Below, piece after piece: positions 1 through 5,501 of a stretch of 5,501 bases of DNA. The stretch's first letter is position 1. The number at the start of each line of letters is the position of its first letter. Source of the stretch: Dehalococcoidia bacterium (GTDB taxonomy: Bacteria; Chloroflexota; Dehalococcoidia; Tepidiformales; Tepidiformaceae). The notes under the pieces are model-generated. The model saw nothing but the letters and a program-made list of their open reading frames with translations. It was not told the origin of the DNA and did not search any database. Made by a program: the position numbers and the translations under genes. The stretch lies in the NCBI GenBank assembly GCA_023228745.1, contig JALOAP010000237.1, positions 1-5,501 on the forward strand, in the 5' to 3' direction.

Positions 1-1
1 C

Positions 2-790
2 CACCTCTCCGAGCGGCTCTACCGTGGTGCACACTTCGATGCGCTGACGCTCTGGATGGCCCGTCCAACGGCCGCACGCGGCGAGACATCCGCAGGCATC
101 CGCCACGTCGGGGCCATCACCGCCGCGCGCGTGTCCGCTGTCGGCGAGCACGCGGCAGTCACGGTTACGGTGCTCGCTGGCACCGTCGCTCTTATCGCGG
201 CGTCCCATGCTGGTGGGTCGTCAATTCTCACGGAAGCCGACGCTGCCCGCGATGCCCTCCTTGCTGGAGCCACCCTGTCCGCCATCGCTGGCATCTTCGC
301 CTTCCGCGCCTTCTGGGCCCCCGGAGCGAGCAACACCCGCTCGCTGGACGATGCGGCGGGCAGGTTCCTTTGGGCTGGCTCAGCGTTCCTCGCCGCTGGC
401 CTTGCCCTCGACTACGGCCTTGGGGTGCACCGTGCTGTCTTCGGCTTCACCGCCACCCACGTCAACATCTTTCCAATGGTCACCGATCCCTCCGAGCACC
501 TCATCACCATTTGCTACGTCGTGCTCGCGCTCACGCTGGCCGTCATATTCCGAAACGAGTTCCGCGCAACGCGGGCGTCGTCGACCTACCTTGTGTTCGC
601 CTCGCTCGCGGGTACGTTGCTCGTCGCCACGTCCCTCGCCGAACCATTCGAGGCCGCTCTTCCGGCTGCACAGGTTGGGACCGGTATGTTCGCCGCCCTC
701 GCCTTCGGCACGCGCTTCGCTGAGGTTACCACCCGCCGGGAGATGTCCACCTGCCATGGCGAAAGCTGCCTCGTTCCGACGCGGCTCTGA
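2..790 (+). CDS. Multi-pass membrane protein of unknown function, 5' end missing
   Basis: The frame is open from the window edge. The 18 codons before the first internal ATG (position 56) read as ordinary protein (HLSERLYRGAHFDALTLW), so the true start is probably upstream and the gene is 5'-partial. If ATG 56 were the start, the protein would be 244 residues. Counting from ATG 56, hydrophobic segments suitable for membrane spans lie near residues 34-52, 66-87, 102-123, 148-166, 177-196 and 203-222, giving about six helices. Short charged loops separate them, including RNEFRATR after the fourth. The C-terminus is polar and carries a C-x4-C pair (CHGESC). No catalytic or transport motif is recognisable, so no function is assigned. 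It is followed by a stem-loop and then a small gene on the same strand. The reading frame itself is well supported by the regular hydrophobic pattern and GC-rich third positions; the function is unknown. Confidence 0.72.
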   Translation, partial: HLSERLYRGAHFDALTLWMARPTAARGETSAGIRHVGAITAARVSAVGEHAAVTVTVLAGTVALIAASHAGGSSILTEADAARDALLAGATLSAIAGIFAFRAFWAPGASNTRSLDDAAGRFLWAGSAFLAAGLALDYGLGVHRAVFGFTATHVNIFPMVTDPSEHLITICYVVLALTLAVIFRNEFRATRASSTYLVFASLAGTLLVATSLAEPFEAALPAAQVGTGMFAALAFGTRFAEVTTRREMSTCHGESCLVPTRL

Positions 791-809
791 AGCCTGTTCC
801 CCCACTGGC

Positions 810-844
810 GGCCGTCCGGTCGAGAAACCTTCGACCGGAGGGCC
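810..844 (+). terminator. Stem-loop between the membrane-protein gene and the small gene
   Basis: A perfect 8-bp inverted repeat (CCGGTCGA at 816-823, TCGACCGG at 831-838) encloses a 7-base loop. It extends outward with one mismatch through GGCC (810-813) and GGCC (841-844). It begins 20 bases after the stop codon at 790 and ends about 36 bases before the next ribosome binding site, a sensible place for a terminator. No T-tract follows, so it is not a canonical intrinsic terminator. It could be a U-tract-free terminator, an mRNA-stabilising hairpin or a 5' leader structure of the next gene. The structure is directly visible; its role is inferred. Confidence 0.45.
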
Positions 845-880
845 TACTCGTGCCCCTCACGATCTGGCACGATCCCTGTC

Positions 881-886
881 GGAGGT
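881..886 (+). promoter_or_regulatory. Shine-Dalgarno that fixes the GTG start at 893
   Basis: GGAGGT (continuing as GGAGGTGA to 888) is nearly the full complement of the 16S rRNA tail. It sits six bases before GTG 893. It is the strongest ribosome binding site in the window and is the main evidence that the short frame behind it is a real gene. Confidence 0.75.
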
Positions 887-892
887 GAACTC

Positions 893-1147
893 GTGAACGA
901 CGTACGCAGTGGTGACCTTGGCCTTTCCCTGCCCCTCGGGAGCGATGTCGATCCCCGTGTAGCTGCTCTCCTTGCCGAGTTCGAACGGCGTCGCGCCGAC
1001 CGCGACGCCGACCCGGAGATGTACCTCCAGCACCTGGCCGACCTGCGCGACCAGATAGCCCAGGAAGAGCCACAGAAGCTCGAATCCCTCGCTGTGCTCG
1101 ATGAGGTGCTGAGCCGGTTCGACAAGGGCCTCGGCACCACCATGTAA
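893..1147 (+). CDS. Small acidic helical protein, hypothetical
   Basis: An 84-residue protein starting at GTG 893 behind a near-consensus ribosome binding site and ending in TAA. It has no signal peptide, membrane span or cysteine. From about residue 20 to 79 it is highly charged and predicted by eye to be mostly alpha-helical (AALLAEFERRRADRDADPEM, then HLADLRDQIAQEEPQKLESL, then AVLDEVLSRF), consistent with two or three amphipathic helices or a short coiled coil. The N-terminal 20 residues look flexible. It lies downstream of the membrane-protein gene on the same strand but is separated from it by a stem-loop, so co-transcription is uncertain. It is convergent with the lipoprotein gene, leaving 14 bases between them. 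I do not recognise the family. A cytoplasmic adaptor or regulatory role is possible, but nothing shows it. Confidence 0.75.
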   Translation: MNDVRSGDLGLSLPLGSDVDPRVAALLAEFERRRADRDADPEMYLQHLADLRDQIAQEEPQKLESLAVLDEVLSRFDKGLGTTM

Positions 1148-1149
1148 CA

Positions 1150-1166
1150 GCTGAGCCCCGCTTAGC
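1150..1166. terminator. Possible small hairpin between convergent genes
   Basis: GCTGAGC (1150-1156) and GCTTAGC (1160-1166) form a 7-bp stem with a 3-base loop when transcribed from the plus strand (one G-U pair). The minus-strand version has one A-C mismatch. It sits exactly in the convergent junction and overlaps the stop codon of the minus-strand lipoprotein gene. No T-run follows on either side, so terminator function is only a suggestion from position. Confidence 0.25.
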
Positions 1167-1971
1167 CGTGTGCCGTCTGCTCGATGGCGTCGTGCAGCAG
1201 GCAGTCCCCGAGCGCCGCGTCGGTGACTTCGCGTGCGTTGACCCAGCCTTCCGCTGGCGCGCTCACGCGATACCAGCCCTCGCCGCGCTCTCCTCCTGCC
1301 CCGAACCCACCGGCCACCGTGATCAGGAATTCCTCAGCCGTGAGGCTCGCCTGCTTCTCGAGCACCATGGTGGCGTCCGCGTCACTCGACGGCTGCGGCC
1401 GAACCGTTGTTGCTTCGCCCAGCCCACAGGCAAGCAGCTCCCCGGGCACCGATTGCAACACATACGACTGCTGCTGCGTGCCGAACCAGTACTGCCACGC
1501 GCCCGTCGCATCGCGGCCCATGAAGAACGAGAAGGGGCCACCATTCGGGTCCCCTGCGTCGAACCGCGCGATCCCTGCTTCGACGCTGCCCTCGTCCGAA
1601 GCAAGCGCGATGCAGATCTGTCCCGCTTCGTTGTCCTCAAGACAGGCATCGCGGCTGAGCGGGCTCAGGTACCGGGCGTCCAGCGCTGCGGTTGCTGCCT
1701 CAATGACCGCCGCCACCTCAGTGCCGCTGGCGATGGAAGTCCCGGTGGGCGTCGCGGTCTCAGTTCCCGGGTCTGGCGAAGCCGTCTCTCCGCTACCGTC
1801 GGACGTGCTGGTTGGTGTGGCGAGCGGCGTTTCGTCGATGGCTTGTGGGCTGCTGGAGCTGCACCCAACAAGAAGCAGAGCCGCCGCGACAAGCGCGGCG
1901 GCTAACTGCAAGGGATGAAGAAGAGTGGCGGGGCTCAACTTCAGTTCCCTGCTATCGAATGAGGTATTCAC
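1162..1971 (-). CDS. Lipoprotein with Thr/Pro/Ser-rich linker and C-terminal SH3b-like domain
   Basis: A predicted membrane-anchored lipoprotein exposed outside the cytoplasm. From GTG 1971 it has 269 residues: a charged N-terminus (R8, K11), a hydrophobic core (residues 21-35), a lipobox LLVGC with C37 as lipid-modified cysteine, and a Ser/Thr/Pro-rich linker (about 38-85). A globular region with C110, C120, C182 and C257 follows. Residues about 189-250 resemble an SH3b fold: VRPQPSSDADA at its start, then GEGWYRV and EGWVNAREV, the usual GW-strand and GWV-x-a endings. The start is uncertain. GTG 1971 overlaps the upstream gene by 20 bases and gives a positively charged signal peptide. TTG 1938 is preceded by AGGGA (1950-1946) at 7 bases and removes the overlap, but leaves no Lys/Arg before the hydrophobic core. 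A longer ATG-type start near 2043 would overlap the neighbour by 92 bases and is unlikely. It is probably co-transcribed with the CHAP-SH3b gene. The ligand is unknown. Confidence 0.82.
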   Translation of the reverse strand: MNTSFDSRELKLSPATLLHPLQLAAALVAAALLLVGCSSSSPQAIDETPLATPTSTSDGSGETASPDPGTETATPTGTSIASGTEVAAVIEAATAALDARYLSPLSRDACLEDNEAGQICIALASDEGSVEAGIARFDAGDPNGGPFSFFMGRDATGAWQYWFGTQQQSYVLQSVPGELLACGLGEATTVRPQPSSDADATMVLEKQASLTAEEFLITVAGGFGAGGERGEGWYRVSAPAEGWVNAREVTDAALGDCLLHDAIEQTAHG

Positions 1972-2998
1972 TCGCCACCCAGCCCGTGGTGCGGCCCTCG
2001 ATGCGCACTTCCAGCCACGTGTAACCGTCCGCCGAAACTGCACTCTCGTTGAGGATCACTACCTCCGTGCCAGCGGCGAGGCAATCGCGAATTGCCGCCG
2101 AGAGGCCTGCACCCGCACGCACCCGCAGGCAGCCCGGGCTATCGTCCGTGCGCGCCCGGCTCGGCGCCGAGGCATCCGCCGCCGGCGCCGAGACTTCGAC
2201 CGGGTCGGCGGTTTTCGTCAGGTAGTTCGCCGCCACCCAGCCCGTGCCGGAGGGCGTCTCCACCTTCACCCACACAAAGCCGTCAGCGGCCACGGCCTCA
2301 CTCACGACCTTCACGTTCGTGCCCGTTGGCAGGCAGTCGATGCGCGACGCGCCCAGCGCTGCGTCCGTGCGAAGGTTCAGGCAATCGCCCGTGCCCGCCG
2401 ACACGACCGCACTCGCACCCGCCGCCCACTCGGCGGTGCTAGTCTCCGGCGCCGGGTCGGGCGTGCTGACCGGGGCACTCCCCGATCCGAGCGGCACGCG
2501 ATAGATGTGAACCTGCAGGCCGTAGCGGGCGGCTGCGGCGTATGGGTCATAGTTCGGGCGCAGCCGCACCCACTCGTCCCAATTCTGGTTCGAATCGATC
2601 GCGTTGAACCGGCCGCCCCCAAGGTTCTCCAGGACGATCGCTGTGTGCAGACCGGGATAGCTCGCCCACGGAGAAGTGTTCGCGTCCGAGGCGATCTGGA
2701 TGATGTCGCCTTCCTGCGCTTCCGCCGCCGAGACCTCATATGCCCCGGCCTCGAAGAACCCCAGTCGATAGTCGAATCCGATTTGCCGGCCGGTCGCTTC
2801 CGCAACCACCTGCTTCATGAACGTCCAGCACTGCCCGCCGTGCGTATTGAGATGCCGCATCGCTGCCGCAGCAATCGGGTGCTGTGGCGCCTGCGCCGAG
2901 CTCTCCTGGCTCCCAAGAATGGCAAAGGGCAACACGAGCCCCAACATCAGTACGAGTAACGATCGTCGCGATGCTGCGATGACTCCAGATTCGCGCAC
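1952..2998 (-). CDS. Secreted CHAP/NlpC-P60-like amidase with two SH3b domains
   Basis: A likely exported cell-wall hydrolase (peptidoglycan amidase or endopeptidase) of 348 residues. The N-terminus has RR at 11-12 and a hydrophobic core at 13-28, and ends near SSAQA, a signal peptide cut around residue 35-37. Residues about 40-170 look like a papain-fold CHAP domain: GGQCWTF with candidate nucleophile C57, the EGDIIQI strand, GLHTAIV with candidate H118, and DSNQNWDEWV with D135/N137 as third polar residue. A Pro/Ser/Thr linker (about 170-192) leads to two SH3b repeats (about 197-262 and 281-348), each with a C-L-x-[LV]-R start, a second D-C-L cysteine and a final GWVA-x-x-YL. SH3b domains commonly bind wall peptides. 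The start GTG 2998 was chosen because GGAGG (3008-3004) lies five bases upstream; the in-frame GTG at 3004 overlaps that site. Catalytic residues are assigned by motif only. A non-enzymatic wall-binding role is the main alternative. Confidence 0.85.
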   Translation of the reverse strand: MRESGVIAASRRSLLVLMLGLVLPFAILGSQESSAQAPQHPIAAAAMRHLNTHGGQCWTFMKQVVAEATGRQIGFDYRLGFFEAGAYEVSAAEAQEGDIIQIASDANTSPWASYPGLHTAIVLENLGGGRFNAIDSNQNWDEWVRLRPNYDPYAAAARYGLQVHIYRVPLGSGSAPVSTPDPAPETSTAEWAAGASAVVSAGTGDCLNLRTDAALGASRIDCLPTGTNVKVVSEAVAADGFVWVKVETPSGTGWVAANYLTKTADPVEVSAPAADASAPSRARTDDSPGCLRVRAGAGLSAAIRDCLAAGTEVVILNESAVSADGYTWLEVRIEGRTTGWVASEYLIR

Positions 2999-3003
2999 AA
3001 CCA

Positions 3004-3008
3004 CCTCC
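3004..3008 (-). promoter_or_regulatory. Shine-Dalgarno that selects GTG 2998 over GTG 3004
   Basis: On the minus strand GGAGG occupies 3008 to 3004 and is followed by five bases and GTG 2998. The first in-frame GTG (3004-3002) shares a base with this motif and so has no properly spaced binding site. The protein therefore probably begins at the second GTG, two codons later. Confidence 0.65.
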
Positions 3009-3245
3009 CACGCGTAATAGCAGCAAATGGAACGTAGGACGCGATTGCGAACTGAACACCGGAGTCCTGCAACCTGATTGCAAATTCCTTGTTAACTCGA
3101 CAAAAGAACAGGGTTATCGTCAACGCGTGCGCGAGACATCCCCAACGGGCTTTCCCCGATACGGCAGGCATTCTCCGCCTGATAGGAATAGGCAATTTGT
3201 AGTATCGTACCGTCAGGTCGCCCGCAAGGCCGCTCTGAGGCGACG
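3009..3245. promoter_or_regulatory. Divergent intergenic region, likely holding promoters for both flanking units
   Basis: About 240 bases between the CHAP-SH3b gene (minus) and the MoxR ATPase gene (plus). The part from about 3041 to 3120 and the part around 3181-3210 are clearly richer in A and T than the genes, as expected for promoters. I see no convincing sigma-70 pair. The best plus-strand candidate is TTGTTA (3089-3094), 17 bases, then GGTTAT (3112-3117), a poor match; TAGTAT (3200-3205) could also serve as a -10 but lacks a partner. A short dyad TGCAA-N5-TTGCA (3068-3082) could be an operator. An in-frame extension of the ATPase to GTG 3127 runs through here but reads as Arg-rich non-protein-like sequence, so I treat it as untranslated. 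Confidence 0.4.
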
Positions 3246-3252
3246 AAGGGGA
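3246..3252 (+). promoter_or_regulatory. Ribosome binding site for the MoxR ATPase, fixing GTG 3259
   Basis: AAGGGGA lies six bases before GTG 3259. An ATG at 3252 sits right inside this area but is in another frame and opens only a short Arg/Pro-rich peptide. The upstream in-frame GTG at 3127 has no comparable site. Confidence 0.6.
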
Positions 3253-3258
3253 TGGATA

Positions 3259-4590
3259 GTGCGCGACGCACTCAACCTGCTGACTCCCGTAGATGGCCGC
3301 CCAACGCCATACCGCGGCGGCTCCGCCGACGTCCCGCGTTCAGTCGAGTACTTCAAGGCCGCGCTACTCTCGGTCGCGGACTCTGTCCCGGGCCGAATGC
3401 AGCTCCTCCAGCAGACCGCGCTCGCACTCCTCACGCGTCGCCACCAGCTGCTCATCTCCCGCGCAGGCACCGGTAAGTCGCTCTACGGCGAGTCCGTCTT
3501 CGGTCACTTCCAGGGCGACGTCTTCAAGGCCCAGTTCTCCCAGGGCACCCGCCTCGAAACAATCCTCGGCGGCCTCGACCTCAAGCTCTTCCAGGAAGGG
3601 AAGCTCTGGCACAACACCACTCGCTCCCTCGTCACCGCCGATTTCGCCTACCTCGACGAGTTCATGAACGCGAGCGACGTGGTGCTCGAAGCCCTTCTTG
3701 GCATCCTCAATGAGCGCCGCTTCGTCCAGGGCGAACAGCAGGAGGAGGCACGGCTCCACTCCGCGCTGGCGATGACGAACCACCTCAAGTTCTCCGCCAT
3801 CTCCGAGCCCGTCCTCGACCGCTTCCTGTTCAAGGCCTCGATAGCGCCCCAGGGCGACGCCCTCAACGACATCCTTATCGATCTCGCGTACGCCCGGCAC
3901 CACGGCCGTGCCGAGCAACCTGACCATCCGCTGCCGCTCGACATCCTTCGCGAACTGAGCGATATCGTCACCGGTACGCACCCGCAGCGCAGTATCGATG
4001 CCTCACACGCCATCCTCTTCCTTAAGAACGAGGTCATCGAAAGCTACACGCACCTCGCCGCCGCGCGTGCCCGTGTCCACCACGACGGCTCCAAAGGCCC
4101 GGGTTCCGGCGATGGTTACGTTAGCCCGCGCACCAAGGCCGCCAGCCGCGACGTCCTCAACGCCTCGGCACTCCTCCACCATCGCGCCGAGGTCGATCGC
4201 TCCGACCTGCACACCCTCCGCTTCGTCCTCACCACCATCCCGGGCAACGATCGCGCCCAGGGCGATGCAGGCCAGGATATCTTCACCGAAGCGCTCTACT
4301 CGACCCTCCGCGCCTTCACCGAAGACGACCTCCAAACCGTGCAGGACCTCACGACCATCGCCCAGACGTTCAGTTGGTTCGTCAACGGGACCCCGCTCGA
4401 AGCGCAGCAGGCGCACAGCCGTGTCGTCCGCTTCTTCCTCACGCTCATCGGCAAGACGAACTGGCACGAAGTCACCTACGACACCTTCATCGATGCCCTC
4501 CGCGGCCGGGAAATCGCCAACCCGCGCGTCAACGCGCTGCGCGAAAGCATTCTCGAAGACGTGTTGGAGCTCAGCCGCCGTGCCCACTGA
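3259..4590 (+). CDS. MoxR-family AAA+ ATPase, RavA-like
   Basis: A 443-residue cytoplasmic ATPase of the MoxR/RavA branch, whose members act as chaperones or remodellers together with VWA-domain partners. Residues about 24-215 are the AAA+ core. The Walker A motif is SRAGTGKS (67-74, K73/S74), in which the usual first glycine is serine. Walker B is ADFAYLDEF with D133/E134, followed by the MoxR-typical VVLEALLGILNERRF (141-155). Sensor 1 is in LAMTN (N174), and EPVLDRFLF (183-191) holds the candidate arginine finger R188. The helical lid follows, with VSPRTKAASRDVLNASALL (288-306; R291 as candidate sensor 2), as in RavA. Residues about 340-443 form a further helical tail. The start at GTG 3259 is favoured over GTG 3127 by its ribosome binding site and by the composition of the extension. 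Its last 11 bases overlap the VWA gene, implying translational coupling. The family call is firm; the substrate is unknown. Confidence 0.93.
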   Translation: MRDALNLLTPVDGRPTPYRGGSADVPRSVEYFKAALLSVADSVPGRMQLLQQTALALLTRRHQLLISRAGTGKSLYGESVFGHFQGDVFKAQFSQGTRLETILGGLDLKLFQEGKLWHNTTRSLVTADFAYLDEFMNASDVVLEALLGILNERRFVQGEQQEEARLHSALAMTNHLKFSAISEPVLDRFLFKASIAPQGDALNDILIDLAYARHHGRAEQPDHPLPLDILRELSDIVTGTHPQRSIDASHAILFLKNEVIESYTHLAAARARVHHDGSKGPGSGDGYVSPRTKAASRDVLNASALLHHRAEVDRSDLHTLRFVLTTIPGNDRAQGDAGQDIFTEALYSTLRAFTEDDLQTVQDLTTIAQTFSWFVNGTPLEAQQAHSRVVRFFLTLIGKTNWHEVTYDTFIDALRGREIANPRVNALRESILEDVLELSRRAH

Positions 4591-5501
4591 CGCGACCGCC
4601 GGCACGAACGCTGCGTTCGACCACGACCTCGAGCAACTCTATCGCTCGTGGGAAATCCTCGACCTCGTGGGTGAGACGGCTGCGCAACTCCCGCCTGCGT
4701 GGCTCGCCATCCTCAACGTCGCGCGGACGCTCCTCTTGGGCAATCCACTTCCCGGGGTCGACTTGCCCGGCTCGCTCATCAGCATGTTGCAGCCCGACCC
4801 CGAGGAGACCATTGTCCGCCGCGTCGAACGAAAGCGCCGTGTGGTCCAGCCCCTTACCGGCGACACCCAGGTGCAGCCTCTGCGCGACGTTCACGATCTC
4901 GACAACATCGCCCCACCGGATCTGCTGCTCCGCAACCTCTCCCAGCAGCTCTTCGACTACCGTCTCGTGAGCGGCAACGTGGCCGGTGTCTACAACATCG
5001 AGCCAGGCCCCGTGACTGAAGAATGGGACGAGATCATCGAAGAGCGGATCCCCGTGCAGACCGTGCGCCAGCGCCGGCGGCAGCGCATCTATGTCCTGTT
5101 CGATGTCTCGAACTCCATGCGCGACGCCAACAAGCTCATCTTCGCGAAGGCACTTGTGCTTGCATACCTGGTTACCGCCAGCCGCGAGGGCGCCCGTGTG
5201 CACTTCCGCACGTTCGCCAACTCCGTCCATGATCGCACCGATTGCTTCTCGATCGATGCATTTGCCGATGTTGCCCAGCGCATCCTGCGGATTGAGCCCG
5301 ATGGCTCGACCGATATTCGTGTGGCCCTCGCGGCAGCAATCGGCGACATCAACGCACTCGACGGGGTGGGCCGTGAGCGCGACGCCTTCGCTCGTTCGCC
5401 CACGGAACTCCTCCTGATCTCCGACTGCGAGTCGTACTTTGTCCCGCAGATCCCGCGCGGAGTCAGCCTCCACACGGTCCATCTCAAGGCTGGCCAGATG
5501 C
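4580..5501 (+). CDS. von Willebrand factor A domain protein, partner of the MoxR ATPase (3' end beyond window)
   Basis: The frame stays open to the window end, giving 307 complete codons of a longer protein. GTG 4580 overlaps the ATPase stop by 11 bases and has GGAG (4566-4569) ten bases upstream, so translation is probably coupled. Residues 1 to about 165 are a polar, largely helical region without a recognised domain, ending in a basic stretch (RQRRRQR, 163-169). A VWA domain begins at about 169 (RIYVLFDVSNSM). Its metal-ion-dependent adhesion site looks complete: D175-x-S177-x-S179, T244 in DGSTD, and D282 in LLISDCESYF. VWA proteins next to MoxR ATPases, such as ViaA beside RavA, bind the ATPase and are thought to recruit or present substrates. 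There is no signal peptide or membrane span in the visible part, so a cytoplasmic location is likely. The C-terminus and any extra domains cannot be seen. Confidence 0.92.
   Translation, partial: MPTDATAGTNAAFDHDLEQLYRSWEILDLVGETAAQLPPAWLAILNVARTLLLGNPLPGVDLPGSLISMLQPDPEETIVRRVERKRRVVQPLTGDTQVQPLRDVHDLDNIAPPDLLLRNLSQQLFDYRLVSGNVAGVYNIEPGPVTEEWDEIIEERIPVQTVRQRRRQRIYVLFDVSNSMRDANKLIFAKALVLAYLVTASREGARVHFRTFANSVHDRTDCFSIDAFADVAQRILRIEPDGSTDIRVALAAAIGDINALDGVGRERDAFARSPTELLLISDCESYFVPQIPRGVSLHTVHLKAGQM

Noticed and set aside
207..896. Plus-strand frame overlapping the membrane-protein gene in another phase
   Set aside because: It is Ser/Pro/Arg-rich low-complexity translation, whereas the competing frame shows orderly membrane spans.
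1168..1918. Two plus-strand frames opposite the lipoprotein gene
   Set aside because: The minus-strand frame has a lipobox, linker and SH3b-like end; the plus-strand frames have only biased composition.
1925..2959. Long open frame on the plus strand opposite the CHAP-SH3b gene
   Set aside because: It is extremely Arg/His-rich with no domain, and is an antisense shadow of a gene with clear motifs and a ribosome binding site.
3089..3117. Sigma-70 promoter TTGTTA-N17-GGTTAT for the ATPase
   Set aside because: Spacing is ideal but the -10 matches only three of six positions, so it is mentioned only as a candidate within the intergenic region.
3127..3258. N-terminal extension of the MoxR ATPase from GTG 3127
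   Set aside because: The extension is Arg/Pro-rich, resembles no MoxR N-terminus, lies in the AT-richer intergenic region and has no ribosome binding site. GTG 3259 has one.
3364..4605. Two acidic minus-strand open frames (3364-3981 and 4003-4605) opposite the ATPase
   Set aside because: They are Glu/Val/Gly-rich shadows caused by GAG/GTC-type codons in the real gene and have no recognisable domain.
4571..5482. Minus-strand open frame of about 300 codons opposite the VWA gene
   Set aside because: It is antisense to a frame with an intact MIDAS. Strong C preference at third positions removes stops from the opposite strand. No plausible domain.
1..5501. CRISPR array, insertion sequence, tRNA or rRNA
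   Set aside because: No regularly spaced repeats, transposase-like protein, terminal inverted repeats or RNA-gene motifs were seen on either strand.

Overview
The window is high-GC DNA, probably bacterial and chromosomal. A Chloroflexota (Dehalococcoidia-like) origin is my best guess. It rests on a lipoprotein with a Thr/Pro/Ser-rich linker after the lipobox, SH3b domains carrying paired cysteines next to a CHAP-like domain, strong C preference at third codon positions, and near-exclusive GTG starts. No rRNA, tRNA or phylogenetic marker is present, so this assignment is an inference.

Layout. (1) Positions 2-790 (+) hold the 3' part of a multi-pass membrane protein whose start lies before the window. 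(2) A gap of about 100 bases contains a strong stem-loop, followed by a small acidic helical protein (893-1147, +) with a near-perfect Shine-Dalgarno. (3) Convergent to it, with only 14 bases between, is a two-gene minus-strand unit: a secreted CHAP/NlpC-P60-like cysteine peptidase or amidase with two C-terminal SH3b domains (1952-2998), then a lipoprotein ending in a third SH3b-like domain (1162 to about 1971). (4) A relatively AT-rich divergent intergenic region (about 2999-3258) separates this unit from a plus-strand pair: a MoxR/RavA-type AAA+ ATPase (3259-4590) and, overlapping it by 11 bases, a von Willebrand factor A protein with a complete MIDAS (4580 to the window end, incomplete).

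Working together. The CHAP-SH3b protein and the lipoprotein are probably co-transcribed cell-envelope proteins: one exported and likely wall-acting, the other membrane-anchored. The ATPase and VWA protein form a classic MoxR-VWA module, in which the ATPase is thought to act as a chaperone or remodeller and the VWA protein as metal-dependent partner or adaptor. The divergent arrangement might allow co-regulation of the two units, but nothing in the sequence proves it. The first two genes have no recognisable function. I found no mobile element, CRISPR array, RNA gene or clear horizontal-transfer signature.
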